64,000 nucleotides of DNA from Thermoanaerobacterales bacterium. Its GTDB lineage: Bacteria > Bacillota > Thermosediminibacteria > Thermosediminibacterales > Tepidanaerobacteraceae. The stretch spans positions 186,001-250,000 of the forward strand of contig DUMA01000022.1 of the NCBI GenBank assembly GCA_012840135.1, written 5' to 3'. Shown in pieces: positions 43,516 through 53,534 of this stretch. A program made the translations under genes and the position numbers. The notes beneath the pieces were generated by a model, which saw only the letters and a list, made by a program, of their open reading frames with translations, did no database searches and was not told the DNA's origin. Within the stretch, counting starts at the first letter, position 1. Each line of letters opens with the position of its first letter.

Positions 43516-44373
43516 TTATTCTTGATTCGATATGTTTTGCCAAAATCCTCCTTGTATATCGGGGGCCTCCAGGGATATTCTTCCGAGTTTGCCCTGACGG
43601 TACTCTATTAATAAGGTTTTTGCACTTCTTTCTTTATCGGGCATCCCTCCCGCCATCAGAAATCCTCTTTTAAAAGCAATGTCGTCCAACAGTTCCCGGG
43701 GACTTTTCCCGATATCGATTTTATACCTTTCTCTCAGGCTGTCGGGATATTCTTTTAAAAGAAATTCCAGAAAGACATAGGATATTTCTTCAATATTGAT
43801 CAATTCTTCTTTAATTGAACCGAGTATTGCGAGCTTTATTCCGGTAGCTTTATCTTCGAATTTTGGCCATAGAATGCCAGGAGTATCGAGCAGTTCCAAT
43901 CCCTTCTCCACTCTCAACCACATCTTGCCCTTGGTGACTCCCGGTATATTTCCGGTTCTGGCGCCTTTCCTGCCGGCCATCTGATTTATGATAGACGATT
44001 TTCCCACATTTGGGATGCCGATAATCATGCACCTGGTCGGTCTGCCTCCGGGCTTTTTGCCGGAAATGGTCATTATCATATTTATCAGTTTCTTAACGGT
44101 GCTCCGATCCAGGGAGTTCACATCAATGGCTTCCAGATGCAATTCTTGAAATTTTTTTATCCATTTTTTTGTAATTTTCTCGTCTGCAAGGTCAGCTTTA
44201 TTTAAAACTACAATTTTTTTCGCACCATCCGAAAGCTCATCAAGATCCGGCAGGTGACTGGCCAGAGGTGCACGCGCATCAACCAATTCTATTACTACAT
44301 CTACCAGCCGAACGTATTGCTTTATCATCTTTCTGGCTTTTGCCATATGGCCTGGATACCACTGGATCTCCAT
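43516..44373 (-). CDS. ylqF: RbgA/YlqF, ribosome biogenesis GTPase
   Basis: 285 residues. It is a circularly permuted GTPase: G4 (VVLNKADL) comes before G1 (IGIPNVGKSSIINQMAG) and G3 (LLDTPGILWP). The opening IQWYPGHMAKARK is the family signature. RbgA promotes late 50S assembly. It directly follows rplS and precedes rnhB, as in Bacillus. Confidence 0.96.
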   Translation of the reverse strand: MEIQWYPGHMAKARKMIKQYVRLVDVVIELVDARAPLASHLPDLDELSDGAKKIVVLNKADLADEKITKKWIKKFQELHLEAIDVNSLDRSTVKKLINMIMTISGKKPGGRPTRCMIIGIPNVGKSSIINQMAGRKGARTGNIPGVTKGKMWLRVEKGLELLDTPGILWPKFEDKATGIKLAILGSIKEELINIEEISYVFLEFLLKEYPDSLRERYKIDIGKSPRELLDDIAFKRGFLMAGGMPDKERSAKTLLIEYRQGKLGRISLEAPDIQGGFWQNISNQE

Positions 44374-44418
44374 TATATGTTACACCACCTGAAATCGATA
44401 AAATAATACAAAATAATA

Positions 44419-44438
44419 AGGGACTGTCATCAGTCCCT
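44419..44438 (-). terminator. Hairpin at the rplS stop codon
   Basis: Perfect arms AGGGACTG (44419-44426) and CAGTCCCT (44431-44438) surround a 4-base loop, and the rplS stop codon lies in the loop edge. In the minus direction T-rich sequence follows (TTATTATTTTG). It probably ends or attenuates transcription between rplS and ylqF. Confidence 0.75.
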
Positions 44439-44771
44439 CTCCTTTATTCTCGCTGCTTTGCCCCTCAAATTTCTCATGTAATAAAGTTTAGCACGGCGGA
44501 CACGCCCTTTTTTCACTACTTCTATTTTATCGATGCGGGGAGAATTTAGAGGAAAAATTCTTTCCACGCCCACACCGTAAGAAACTTTTCTGACAGTAAA
44601 AGTTTCCCTTAGACCTCCGCCTCTTCTGGCTATGACCGTGCCTTCAAAGACCTGAATACGTTCCCTTCCGCCTTCCACAACTTTTGTGTAAACCTTTACC
44701 GTATCTCCCGGTCTAAAGTCAGGAATGTCTTTCTTTATTTGCTCCTGTTCTACAGCAGTTATTATATCCAC
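44430..44771 (-). CDS. rplS: Ribosomal protein L19
   Basis: 113 residues. [36 protein letters not shown] and the conserved [21 protein letters not shown] end identify bL19. The GTG at 44771 after an AGGGAGG site gives the normal short N terminus ([10 protein letters not shown]). Confidence 0.96.
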   Translation of the reverse strand: MDIITAVEQEQIKKDIPDFRPGDTVKVYTKVVEGGRERIQVFEGTVIARRGGGLRETFTVRKVSYGVGVERIFPLNSPRIDKIEVVKKGRVRRAKLYYMRNLRGKAARIKERD

Positions 44772-44868
44772 GCATTTTCCCTCCCTTGCGTTTAATGACA
44801 AAAAATATTATAGCATAAAGGTTTTTTGTTGGCAATTAAAATCCATATCCCCGACATACAGGAAAAAA

Positions 44869-45588
44869 CTAGTTGAGCAGTTCCAGGTCCTGTTCGCTTA
44901 AGTTTAGCTTTTCAAACAAGTCCGGCCTTCGCTCGCGGGTCCTTTTTAAAGCCTCTCTGCGCCTGAATAGTTCTATCTCTTTATGATTTCCGGAAAGGAG
45001 CACTTCAGGTACCCTTAAATCTCGATAAACTTCAGGCCGGGTATACTGCGGATATTCCAGTAATCCTTCGCAAAAAGACTCGTTTACCGGTGACTCACGG
45101 CTGCCAAGAACTCCCGGAATAAATCTGGCAGCAGCATCCACCACGGCAAGAGCAGGAAGCTCTCCTCCTGTAACTATAAAGTCTCCTATGGAAATCTCAT
45201 CGGTTATTATGGTCTTTACCCTTTCATCAACGCCTTCATAGTGGCCGCAGATTATAATTAGATGCTCCTGCTCCGAAAGGCTTCTGGCCTTTTGACTGTT
45301 AAAAGGTTCACCCTGGGGCGACATAAGAATTATTCTTCTTTTGGCAGCTTTGAAGTCTTCCATGGCATATTCCACTGCTTCAAATATAGGCTCTGGTTTC
45401 ATTACCATGCCGCATCCGCCGCCATAGGGATAATCGTCAACCTTTTTATGCTTGTCGTGGGAAAAATCTCTTATATTGATAAGCTTTATTTTTATAAGCT
45501 CCTTTTCCCTGGCTCTCTTTAATATGCTTACATCTAAGGGCCCTGTGAAAAACTCGGGAAAAAGGGTGAGGATATGGATGTATAACAC
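44869..45588 (-). CDS. trmD: TrmD, tRNA (guanine-37-N1)-methyltransferase
   Basis: 239 residues. The opening [11 protein letters not shown], the trefoil-knot SAM site with [13 protein letters not shown] and [31 protein letters not shown], and the [17 protein letters not shown] loop are all present. The start overlaps the rimM stop by one base. It prevents frameshifting by modifying G37. Confidence 0.97.
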   Translation of the reverse strand: MLYIHILTLFPEFFTGPLDVSILKRAREKELIKIKLINIRDFSHDKHKKVDDYPYGGGCGMVMKPEPIFEAVEYAMEDFKAAKRRIILMSPQGEPFNSQKARSLSEQEHLIIICGHYEGVDERVKTIITDEISIGDFIVTGGELPALAVVDAAARFIPGVLGSRESPVNESFCEGLLEYPQYTRPEVYRDLRVPEVLLSGNHKEIELFRRREALKRTRERRPDLFEKLNLSEQDLELLN

Positions 45589-46097
45589 TATACCATTCCC
45601 TCCATAAGCCTGACTATCATTTTATTGTTTTCTAAATCTATCTGCCTTACCACTTCTTTGATGGCGGGAAGAAGTATTTGATTTCCTGTATCTCCGCTTA
45701 CCACATAAACATCATTGGCCCCTGTCTGCAAGACATCCACTACTTTCCCGAGAAGTTCACCGCTCTCGGTAAAGACAAAAAGTCCTATTATATCGCAGAT
45801 GAAATAACTTCCTTCAGGTAATTTGACTGCATCTTCCCTTGATACTTTCAAATGCTCTCCCCTTAGCTTTTCAGCCTGTTCCGGTGAATCAACATTTTTG
45901 AGCTTTAAAATTACAAAAGCTTTTTTTAAATAAAGTACCGATTCTACATCATAGGGGATAAGTGAATTATTTGTATCAACATATACTTTTTTAAGCTTAT
46001 CAAATCTTTTAATGTCGTCTGTCAGAGGTTCGACTTTAACCTGACCTCGAACACCCCAGGATGATAATACCCTCCCCACCGTTATATACTGTTCCAA
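45588..46097 (-). CDS. rimM: RimM, 16S rRNA processing factor
   Basis: 169 residues. The N-terminal RimM domain ([22 protein letters not shown]) is followed by a PRC-barrel ([36 protein letters not shown]). It helps 30S head maturation. It is encoded upstream of and coupled to trmD. Confidence 0.95.
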   Translation of the reverse strand: MEQYITVGRVLSSWGVRGQVKVEPLTDDIKRFDKLKKVYVDTNNSLIPYDVESVLYLKKAFVILKLKNVDSPEQAEKLRGEHLKVSREDAVKLPEGSYFICDIIGLFVFTESGELLGKVVDVLQTGANDVYVVSGDTGNQILLPAIKEVVRQIDLENNKMIVRLMEGMV

Positions 46098-46134
46098 GGT
46101 GCATTTTCACATCCTTGCAACAAACTTGCAAAAA

Positions 46135-46155
46135 GGGTTAGGTTCTGCCTAACCC
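46135..46155 (-). terminator. Intrinsic terminator between khpA and rimM
   Basis: In the minus sense, arms GGGTTAGG and CCTAACCC enclose CAGAA and are followed by TTTTT. The stem lies ten bases past the khpA stop. Because rimM and trmD follow on the same strand, this probably trims read-through inside the operon or marks a second promoter for rimM. The second promoter was not identified. Confidence 0.75.
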
Positions 46156-46164
46156 CCTTGCAAA

Positions 46165-46392
46165 TTATATTATTTCTACAACTACTCTTTTGCCGTCTTT
46201 TGCGGCGGCTGCTTTGACAACGGTGCGTATAGCCTTGGCAATTCTACCCTGTTTTCCTATAACCTTGCCCATATCTTCGGGATCGACTTTAAGTTCAAGG
46301 ATAATTGATTGTTCACCTTCCACCTGATTGACGGTGACATTTTCGGGATGGTCCACCAGGGCTTTTGCAATGTATTCTACTAATTCTATCAC
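46165..46392 (-). CDS. khpA: KhpA-type KH-domain RNA-binding protein
   Basis: 75 residues from a GTG after [28 protein letters not shown] opens the protein and the KH motif [34 protein letters not shown] is complete. KhpA forms an RNA-binding pair with KhpB (Jag) in Gram-positives. It sits between rpsP and rimM, as usual. Confidence 0.94.
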   Translation of the reverse strand: MIELVEYIAKALVDHPENVTVNQVEGEQSIILELKVDPEDMGKVIGKQGRIAKAIRTVVKAAAAKDGKRVVVEII

Positions 46393-46466
46393 AATAACTT
46401 CCTCCTTTTGTTCCTTCCCTGTCATTTTAAAATTTCACAGTGAAACCCAAGTACAAAAATATTGAA

Positions 46467-46760
46467 TTAGGCTTCACCTGTACTGGGTTCGGCAACTGTT
46501 TTTACCTTGTTGCTGTTGTTCAGGATACCGACGATCTTGAATAAATGCTTTACAGTATCCGTAGGTATTGCACCTTTTTTCAACCAATCGGTAGCCTTTT
46601 CCTCGTTAATTTTTATCTCAGCAGGGTCAGTGAGAGGATTATAATACCCTATTTCCTCTATAAATCTACCATCCCTTGGCATCCTGCTGTCGGCTACCAC
46701 CAACCTGTAAAAGGGCTTTTTCTTGGCGCCCATTCGCCTTAATCGGATCTTAACTGCCAC
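46467..46760 (-). CDS. rpsP: Ribosomal protein S16
   Basis: 97 residues. [41 protein letters not shown] is the bS16 core. The C-terminal tail ([11 protein letters not shown]) is slightly longer than in many homologues. It lies 14 bases after ffh, the conserved ffh-rpsP order. Confidence 0.97.
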   Translation of the reverse strand: MAVKIRLRRMGAKKKPFYRLVVADSRMPRDGRFIEEIGYYNPLTDPAEIKINEEKATDWLKKGAIPTDTVKHLFKIVGILNNSNKVKTVAEPSTGEA

Positions 46761-46774
46761 TGTTTCACCTCCTT

Positions 46775-48115
46775 TTAAAAACCAAAAAACGGAAATCTTT
46801 GCTTTCCTCTTTTACGGCTCTTTTCCATATCAGTCATCTGTTTTATCATTTTTCGGGTTTGTTCATATTGTTTCAAAAGACGGTTTACATCCTGTATGGA
46901 AGTGCCACTGCCGGCGGCAATGCGTTTGCGCCTGCTGCCGTTTATGATGGAAGGATTTTTTCTTTCCTCGGGTGTCATAGAATTAATAATAGCTTCCACA
47001 TGGACCAGTTCTTTTTCGTTCAGTTCCAGACCTTTTAATTTCTGCTGAGAAAAACCAGGTATCATGCTCAAAATCTGGTCCAGGGAACCAATTTTTTTAA
47101 CCTGTGATAGCTGCTCAAGAAAGTCGTTTAAGTCAAAGGACTGGGTTTTTAGCTTTTGTTCCAGTTCCTGAGCCTTTTTCAAATCAAAAGTCTGACTCGC
47201 TTTTTCGATGAGGGTAAGCACGTCACCCATGCCCAGTATTCTTGAAGCCATACGCTCCGGGTAAAAAGGTTCCAGGTTTTCGAGCTTCTCACCCATACCT
47301 ACAAACTTTATGGGGCATCCCGTAACTGCCTTTACGGACAGAGCAGCACCTCCCCTGGTGTCGCCGTCCAGCTTTGTCAGGATGAGACCGGTCAAAGCCA
47401 GGCGCTTATTGAACTCTTCCGCCACATTCACTGCATCCTGACCTGTCATGCTGTCAACTACCAGTAGTATCTCGCTGGGATTTACCGCCTGCTTTATCCT
47501 TGAAAGTTCATCCATGAGCTCTTCATCTATGTGCAATCGCCCTGCGGTATCTATTATTATTACATCATTGTTATGCCTGTTGGCATATTCCACAGAGGCC
47601 ATGGCAATGTTAACAGGATCCTGCTGTCCCATGGTAAAAACAGGTATATCCAGTTTTTCTCCTATCACCTGCAGCTGTTTTATGGCGGCGGGACGGTAGA
47701 TATCTGCAGCTACAAGAAGAGGTTTTTTGCCACTTTTAGAAAGCAATTTGCCTAACTTTCCAGCTGTAGTGGTTTTACCCGAACCCTGAAGGCCCACGAG
47801 CATTATGACAGTAATGCCGCCAGGAGAAAAATTCAGTTTTGCTTCCTTAGAACCCATCAACCGTACCAGTTCGTCATTTACTATTTTAATGACCTGCTGT
47901 CCCGGAGTAAGGCTTTCCATGACCTCCTGCCCCACGGCCCGCTCGCTTATTCTCTGGATTAGCTCTTTCACAACCTTAAAATTAACGTCAGCTTCCAGCA
48001 GAGCGAGCTTTACCTCCCTCATGGCCTGTTTCACATCAGCCTCGGTCAGTTTACCCTTGCCCTTGAGCATTTTAAAAATATCATTTAACTTCTGAGTAAG
48101 TGCTTCAAAAGCCAT
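46775..48115 (-). CDS. ffh: Ffh, signal recognition particle protein
   Basis: About 446 residues. The N domain is followed by the GTPase with [31 protein letters not shown] and [14 protein letters not shown], then the Met-rich M domain ([15 protein letters not shown] and the [24 protein letters not shown]-binding helix-turn-helix). It binds 4.5S/6S-type SRP RNA and signal sequences, and partners with FtsY. The ATG at 48115 gives the family start [10 protein letters not shown]. Confidence 0.97.
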   Translation of the reverse strand: MAFEALTQKLNDIFKMLKGKGKLTEADVKQAMREVKLALLEADVNFKVVKELIQRISERAVGQEVMESLTPGQQVIKIVNDELVRLMGSKEAKLNFSPGGITVIMLVGLQGSGKTTTAGKLGKLLSKSGKKPLLVAADIYRPAAIKQLQVIGEKLDIPVFTMGQQDPVNIAMASVEYANRHNNDVIIIDTAGRLHIDEELMDELSRIKQAVNPSEILLVVDSMTGQDAVNVAEEFNKRLALTGLILTKLDGDTRGGAALSVKAVTGCPIKFVGMGEKLENLEPFYPERMASRILGMGDVLTLIEKASQTFDLKKAQELEQKLKTQSFDLNDFLEQLSQVKKIGSLDQILSMIPGFSQQKLKGLELNEKELVHVEAIINSMTPEERKNPSIINGSRRKRIAAGSGTSIQDVNRLLKQYEQTRKMIKQMTDMEKSRKRGKQRFPFFGF

Positions 48116-48116
48116 T

Positions 48117-48476
48117 CTACTCACCGCTTTCTTTTAACAATGAAGCAACATCATTGGATATCTTTCGGATTCTATTCCTGTAATCTTCAGGGACGTTTAC
48201 TTCCAGCTCTTTTAAAGATTGAAGTATCTTTTCAACCTTTTTTTCAAGATCTTCAAACCGCCTTATCATGCCCAGTTTTTCTTCACATCCGTTCAAAATA
48301 TCCTGGGCCCTTTTAAGGATGTCGTAGACCCCCTGACGGGTTACTCCATAATTTTCGGCAATTTCCCCCAGGGAAAGGTCGTTTAAAAAATGAAGCTCAA
48401 AAATTTCCTTCTGCTTGTCAGTCAGAAAATCTCCATAAAAATCATACAACAAATTTATTTTCGTAAGTTCATCCAT
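48117..48476 (-). CDS. ylxM: YlxM/p13-type SRP-associated helix-turn-helix protein
   Basis: 119 residues. LYDFYGDFLTDKQKEIFELHFLNDLSLGEIAENYGVTRQGVYDILKRAQDIL is the UPF0122 signature, a sigma-region-4-like helix-turn-helix. It lies just upstream of ffh. In streptococci the homologue binds SRP components and modulates their GTPase activity. The ATG at 48476 is set by AGGTGA; that site is inside a strong hairpin (48484-48511). Confidence 0.93.
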   Translation of the reverse strand: MDELTKINLLYDFYGDFLTDKQKEIFELHFLNDLSLGEIAENYGVTRQGVYDILKRAQDILNGCEEKLGMIRRFEDLEKKVEKILQSLKELEVNVPEDYRNRIRKISNDVASLLKESGE

Positions 48477-48483
48477 AAAAATC

Positions 48484-48511
48484 ACCTGTAAAGGTTTTAC
48501 CCTTTACAGGT
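48484..48511 (-). promoter_or_regulatory. Hairpin covering the ylxM ribosome-binding site
   Basis: Perfect 11-base arms, ACCTGTAAAGG (48511-48501 in the minus sense) and CCTTTACAGGT (48494-48484), enclose GTAAAA. The Shine-Dalgarno AGGTGA (48487-48482) is mostly in the second arm, and the ylxM ATG follows five bases later. No T run follows in the transcribed direction, so a translation-control hairpin is more likely than a terminator. The ~90 bases between it and ftsY look A/T-rich and could hold a promoter. Confidence 0.7.
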
Positions 48512-48599
48512 TGATTATACAATAATAAATTAATCAAGTCAAGGAACCTATACACATTTTTTTAATTCTGATATGTTAAGTGCATTTCAACTTCACGCA

Positions 48600-49496
48600 T
48601 CACAGTATGGCATCTACAAATTCATCAGAGTTAAATTCCTGCAGGTCGTCTATCCCCTCGCCAACGCCTATAAACCATACGGGTAGATTCAACTCCTGAG
48701 CAATTGCAATGGCAATACCGCCTTTAGCGGTCCCGTCCAGTTTAGTAAGGACGATGCCGGAAATGTCCACTGCATCTTTGAATATTCGTGCCTGGGCAAG
48801 AGCATTCTGGCCTGTAGTAGCATCGAGCACCATGAGGCTTAGCAGTTGAGCGTCAGGATACTCCTTTTGACACACTCTGTAAAGCTTTCTTAATTCTTCC
48901 ATGAGGTTTTTTTTGGTATGAAGCCTGCCGGCAGTATCGCATATTATTATATCAGTCCGCCGGGATTTTCCGGCCTGGATGGCATCAAAGAGCACCGATG
49001 CAGGATCGGATCCTTCCTGATGTCTTATCACATCCACCCCTGATCTCTGTCCCCAGATCTCCAATTGTTCTGCCGCCGCAGCTCTGAAGGTATCCCCTGC
49101 AGCCATAATGACTTTGTAACCCTGGTTTTTAAATATGTGAGCAAGCTTTCCTATTGACGTGGTTTTTCCAACGCCGTTGACTCCAACTACAAGCAAAACA
49201 GAGGGCGGTTGTAACGACATCTTTTTCTGAGGAAAGAGCCCTTTAATCTCATCTTTTAAAGCAGTTTTCAGGTCCTCAGAACTTCTTATCCTCGATGTTT
49301 TCACGCGCTCCCTTAAACTATCCATGAGTTTCTGGGTCACATTTATTCCTACATCGGCTGAAATCAATACCTCTTCCAGTTCCTCAAGAGTCTCTTCATC
49401 AACTCTCTTGGTAAATTTTAATAAGTTTTCGATTCTATCAGTAAAATTGTTTCTGGTCTTGCTCAAGCCCTGCTTTAACTTATCAAAAAAACCCAA
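48600..49496 (-). CDS. ftsY: FtsY, SRP receptor
   Basis: About 298 residues from a TTG ([17 protein letters not shown]..). The N domain is followed by the GTPase with [49 protein letters not shown] and [14 protein letters not shown]. No acidic N-terminal A domain is present, as usual in Firmicutes. It lies 33 bases after smc. Confidence 0.96.
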   Translation of the reverse strand: MGFFDKLKQGLSKTRNNFTDRIENLLKFTKRVDEETLEELEEVLISADVGINVTQKLMDSLRERVKTSRIRSSEDLKTALKDEIKGLFPQKKMSLQPPSVLLVVGVNGVGKTTSIGKLAHIFKNQGYKVIMAAGDTFRAAAAEQLEIWGQRSGVDVIRHQEGSDPASVLFDAIQAGKSRRTDIIICDTAGRLHTKKNLMEELRKLYRVCQKEYPDAQLLSLMVLDATTGQNALAQARIFKDAVDISGIVLTKLDGTAKGGIAIAIAQELNLPVWFIGVGEGIDDLQEFNSDEFVDAIL

Positions 49497-49529
49497 TGTC
49501 CTCACCTCTTGTATAGATTCATATCAGTA

Positions 49530-52500
49530 TCAGTTATCCAGTCTTACCGCCAGCACTTTTGATACTGCCGTTTCTTCCATAGCTATACCGTAAAGAGCAT
49601 CGGCAATGGCCATGGTGTTTTTGCGATGAGTAATAATTATAAACTGGGTGTGAGATGCCATCTTCTTTAGGTATGATGCAAACCTTTCGATATTGGCATC
49701 ATCCAGCGCTGCTTCTATCTCGTCAAGGATACAGAAGGGTGTAGCTTTAATATTCAATATGGCAAAAAGAAGAGCTATGGCCGTCAGAGCCTTTTCTCCT
49801 CCTGAGAGCAGGGAAATGCTCTGAAGCTTTTTCCCGGGAGGCTGTGCTATAATTTCAATTCCTGCATCAAGCACGCTGCCATCACCTTCTATAATCAGGT
49901 CAGCCTTGCCGCCTCCGAAAAGTTCTGTAAAAACTTTTTTAAACTCCTCCCTTACCCTTTCAAAGGAGCTTAGAAACATATCTTCCATCGTTTTTGTTAT
50001 TTCTTTTATCAAACTGTCCAGTTTATCCTTTGCCTCTTGTAGATCATTCCTCTGAGCCAGTAAAAAATCATACCGCGACTTTAAATTGTCGTAATCTTCT
50101 ATAGCCTGCAAATTCACGATACCCAGGGATTCAATATCCTGCTGAAGGGCTGAGATTCTTTCCTTCATCTCAGGAATACTCCCGATTTCTTTTTTATAAT
50201 TCAGGGCCTGTTCGACAGTCAGTGAATACCTCTCCATCAATTTCCCTTTGATCTGCTCGAATTCCATATTGATAGCTGTTTCATCAACTCTACAATCATT
50301 CAGCTTTCTTTCAAGCTTTTTTTGTTCTTCCTCAAGGCGATTAAATTTTGCCTGATTTTCTAAAAGAGCTTTCTTCAGTGATTCCTTTTTTTCTTTAAGA
50401 TTATCTACTTTGGCCATCAAATCCTTTTCAAGTTCTATATATTTTTTAATTTCCTCAGTAAAATTTAAAACTTTTTCTTTTGCAATGTCAATGGAAAGTT
50501 TATTTTGCTCGAGTTTGTCCTCCAGAATCTTTAGTTCTTTAGACCATTCTTGAATGTTTTCTTCTATATTCTGTATATTTTGTTCCAAACTTATTTCTTC
50601 CTGTTTGTGAGATGCGAGTTGGACCTTCAAATCAGTAATCTGTTGTGCCAGTATTTCTCTTTTTAACCTGTCATCGGATAATTGTTGCTGAAGGTGTTTC
50701 ACTTTGCTCTGACTGGAAATGTTTTTAGTATCTATACTTCCTATATCTTTTTGTACAGAAACTATCTGTGAATCTATATCCGCAGTTTGGATTTTAATGT
50801 ACTCAAATTCGGATTCAAGCTGACTTTTTTTATGTTCTCTTTCATTTATAATCGTCGTTTTTTCCTTCAGCTCCCTTTCTATGACGGCTATCTCGGATTT
50901 TAAATTAAAAACAGCATTTTTAAAGGAATCTACAGTTTTCCAGTGTTCCTGATAATCCCTCTCCATGCTTGCGCACTCTTGTTTAATTATGGCCAGCTCT
51001 TTTTCTGATTTCTCTATTTTTTCTTCAAAATCCTGAAGTTCTCTCTTCCTCGATAGAATAAGGCTTGATTTCTTCTGACTCCCTCCCGTTATGGAACCAC
51101 CGGGGTTAAACAATTCACCATCAATGGTTACTATCTTTAAACTGAACCGGCATCTTCTGGCTATGGCTATTGCATTATCCATACAATCCACCACGATAAC
51201 CCTTCCCAGCAGATTACCAATCACCGGTAAGAACTTTTCTTCGCAGGTTGTCAAATGGTCGGCTGTATCTATACAGCCCTGCATTGATAAAACTTTTTTC
51301 TCTTCGGCATCAAGGCTTCTAGGCCTTATCGTATTTAAGGGTAAAAATGTCACCCTGCCTAAATCATGCTTTTTCAAGTATTCTATCGCCCTTTTTGCGT
51401 GTTCTTCGGTTTCGCAAACAATATTCTGAAGAGCCCCTCCCAGTGCAGTTTCAATAGCCACTTCATAAGTTCTGTCTACAGAAATAATATCGGCTAAGGC
51501 GCCGTAAAGGCCTTCCCCATCCAGTTTCTTATTTCTTATAGAATGCAGAAGGTTTCTCACGCCAAATTGATAACCTTCAAAACTATCATTGACCTCTTTT
51601 AGAGCTTTAAACCTTGAAACCAGAGCCGACAATTCTTCTCCCTTTTTTACGCTTAAAACCTTTTTTTCTTCCAGGGTTGAACCTAATTTAATCATATAAT
51701 TCTGAGCATCCTGGATCTGTTTTTGCTTTTGTTCGCATTGAAGAGTCAGATTTTCTATTTTCTCCTTTAAACTATGTATCTCAGAACGGGTTTTATTATT
51801 TGATTCATCCAGCAGAAAAATCTCTTTTTGAATCTGCTTTAATCGGTTTTCCAGATTAACTTTCATGGCAGTGAGGCTGGTAATCATATTCCTCTTTTCC
51901 GAGGCGAAATTCAAAAGGTCGATGACATCACCCTTTAGACCTTCAATGAGATCTTCTTTTTTTCTAATAGAATCGTCTACTATAATAAGCTCCTTTTCCC
52001 CTTCTTTTATTTTAATCTCAATACAGTTAATATCTTTTATTTTCTGTTCCAGTACATTTATTTTTTGAGCCAGGCTGTTTTTAACTTCCAAGATCTTTTG
52101 CCGCAGATTGCTAATATTGCCGTTTAGCTCTTGCTGTTCAAAATAGAGTCTCTTTTCTTCGTCTTTGGTCCACTGTAAATCTTTTTCCATATCTTTTCTT
52201 CTTGTGCCGGCATCAAAAGCTTGTTTCTGACAGTTTTCATAGTCCTTTTCAAGAAGTTCAAGTTTTGCACCATCGTTTGCTATGTTTTCCTGAAGCAGAA
52301 CCTTTTCTTTTATGACTCCCTGCAGCAAAATCTGGTTTTCCTCAATAGAATTTTTAAGTTGAGATGCCTTTTTTTTAATTCTTGATATTTCGGCAAGCAG
52401 CAGGTTGACATCCAGCTGTTTCAACTGTTCCGCAAGTTTCTTGTATTCCTGAGCTTTTTCCTTCTGTAATTTTAAAGGTTCCAGTTGATTTTGGATCTCA

Positions 52501-53093
52501 GCAAGAATATCATCTATCCTCACCATATTGTCAACGGTTTCTTCCATGCGCTTTTCAGCTTCTTTTTTTCTAGCCTTGTGTTTCATAATGCCAGCAGTTT
52601 CTTCGAAAATAGCCCGCCTTTCTTCTGAACGGCCGGTAAGGATCTCATCTACCTGACCCTGACCTATAATAGAATAACCGTCCTTGCCTATACCGGTATC
52701 CATCAATATTTCCTGAATATCCTTCAACCTGCACGGTACCCTGTTCAGGTAAAATTCGCTCTCTCCGGAGCGGAACACCCTACGGGTAAAACTTACTTCA
52801 AGGTATTCCAGCGGCAACAATTTGTCTGAATTATCCAGAGTTATTGTAACTTCCGCCATACCCATGGGCTTTTTTTTATTGCTGCCCGCAAAGATGACAT
52901 CTTCCAGCTTGGAGCCTCTAAGATTTCTCACGCTTTGTTCACCAAGCACCCACCTTATGGCATCCGTGATATTGCTTTTTCCGCTACCGTTGGGACCCAC
53001 TATGGCATTTATACCTGGACCGAATTCGATATCGATTCTATCTGCAAAGGATTTGAACCCGTGCAACTCTACTCTTTTAAGGTACAAAGACAT
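49530..53093 (-). CDS. smc: SMC, chromosome condensation/segregation ATPase
   Basis: About 1187 residues. Walker A GPNGSGKSNITDAI lies near the N terminus, followed by coiled coil, a hinge near residues 510-670 (FEGYQFGVRNLL.., GGALQNIVCETEEHA, NPGGSITGGS), a second coiled coil, then the ABC signature LSGGEKALTAIALLFAI and Walker B FCILDEIEAALDD. The ATG at 53093 gives MSLYLKRVELHGFKSFADR, the family start. It acts with ScpAB, which are not in this window. Confidence 0.97.
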   Translation of the reverse strand: MSLYLKRVELHGFKSFADRIDIEFGPGINAIVGPNGSGKSNITDAIRWVLGEQSVRNLRGSKLEDVIFAGSNKKKPMGMAEVTITLDNSDKLLPLEYLEVSFTRRVFRSGESEFYLNRVPCRLKDIQEILMDTGIGKDGYSIIGQGQVDEILTGRSEERRAIFEETAGIMKHKARKKEAEKRMEETVDNMVRIDDILAEIQNQLEPLKLQKEKAQEYKKLAEQLKQLDVNLLLAEISRIKKKASQLKNSIEENQILLQGVIKEKVLLQENIANDGAKLELLEKDYENCQKQAFDAGTRRKDMEKDLQWTKDEEKRLYFEQQELNGNISNLRQKILEVKNSLAQKINVLEQKIKDINCIEIKIKEGEKELIIVDDSIRKKEDLIEGLKGDVIDLLNFASEKRNMITSLTAMKVNLENRLKQIQKEIFLLDESNNKTRSEIHSLKEKIENLTLQCEQKQKQIQDAQNYMIKLGSTLEEKKVLSVKKGEELSALVSRFKALKEVNDSFEGYQFGVRNLLHSIRNKKLDGEGLYGALADIISVDRTYEVAIETALGGALQNIVCETEEHAKRAIEYLKKHDLGRVTFLPLNTIRPRSLDAEEKKVLSMQGCIDTADHLTTCEEKFLPVIGNLLGRVIVVDCMDNAIAIARRCRFSLKIVTIDGELFNPGGSITGGSQKKSSLILSRKRELQDFEEKIEKSEKELAIIKQECASMERDYQEHWKTVDSFKNAVFNLKSEIAVIERELKEKTTIINEREHKKSQLESEFEYIKIQTADIDSQIVSVQKDIGSIDTKNISSQSKVKHLQQQLSDDRLKREILAQQITDLKVQLASHKQEEISLEQNIQNIEENIQEWSKELKILEDKLEQNKLSIDIAKEKVLNFTEEIKKYIELEKDLMAKVDNLKEKKESLKKALLENQAKFNRLEEEQKKLERKLNDCRVDETAINMEFEQIKGKLMERYSLTVEQALNYKKEIGSIPEMKERISALQQDIESLGIVNLQAIEDYDNLKSRYDFLLAQRNDLQEAKDKLDSLIKEITKTMEDMFLSSFERVREEFKKVFTELFGGGKADLIIEGDGSVLDAGIEIIAQPPGKKLQSISLLSGGEKALTAIALLFAILNIKATPFCILDEIEAALDDANIERFASYLKKMASHTQFIIITHRKNTMAIADALYGIAMEETAVSKVLAVRLDN

Positions 53094-53135
53094 CCCTCCG
53101 CTTATAAATTCTATCACATATTTATAATAATAAAA

Positions 53136-53163
53136 ATACCTGTCCTTTCAACAGGACAGGTAT
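53136..53163 (-). terminator. Intrinsic terminator after spoVS
   Basis: Perfect arms ATACCTGTCCT and AGGACAGGTAT surround a 6-base loop. In the minus direction the stem runs into TTTTATTATTATAAA. It lies 18 bases past the spoVS stop and separates spoVS from smc. Confidence 0.85.
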
Positions 53164-53180
53164 AAATCCCAAATTGATTT

Positions 53181-53441
53181 TTAACGGGGTTCGACAATAA
53201 ATTTTATGGCTGTCCTTTCTTCTCCGTCAATGTCAATCTCAGCAAAAGCGGGAACAGTTACCAGATCGATACCGTTAGGCGCTACGAAACCTCTTGTGAT
53301 TGCAATAGCCTTAACCGCTTGATTAACGGCTCCGGCACCTACCGCCTGAAGTTCAGCTACTCCTTTTTCCCTCAGTACGGCCGCCAGAGCTCCTGCAACA
53401 GATTTGGGTTTTGATTGAGCTGATACCTTTAGTACTTCCAT
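53181..53441 (-). CDS. spoVS: SpoVS, sporulation regulator
   Basis: 86 residues, full length: MEVLKVSAQSKPKSVAGALA at the start, then AVGAGAVNQAVKAIAITRGF and a C-terminal RTAIKFIVEPR. This is the highly conserved SpoVS (Alba-like fold) family found in spore formers and some others. A sigma-H-like promoter precedes it and a terminator follows, so it is probably a single-gene unit. Confidence 0.96.
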   Translation of the reverse strand: MEVLKVSAQSKPKSVAGALAAVLREKGVAELQAVGAGAVNQAVKAIAITRGFVAPNGIDLVTVPAFAEIDIDGEERTAIKFIVEPR

Positions 53442-53483
53442 TCAACAAATCCCCCTTAAAAATATTTATTAATCCTTGTTTAT

Positions 53484-53512
53484 ATATTCTATGAGGGAGA
53501 TAAAATTCCTTC
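53484..53512 (-). promoter_or_regulatory. Sigma-H-type promoter of spoVS
   Basis: In the minus sense, GAAGGAATT (53512-53504), an 11-base spacer and ATAGAATAT (53492-53484) match the sigma-H consensus RnAGGAwww-N11-12-RnnGAATww at every informative position. In Bacillus spoVS is a sigma-H-dependent early sporulation gene, so the match makes biological sense. Confidence 0.7.
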
Positions 53513-53534
53513 TTTTTTAAATATTATATTTCCA

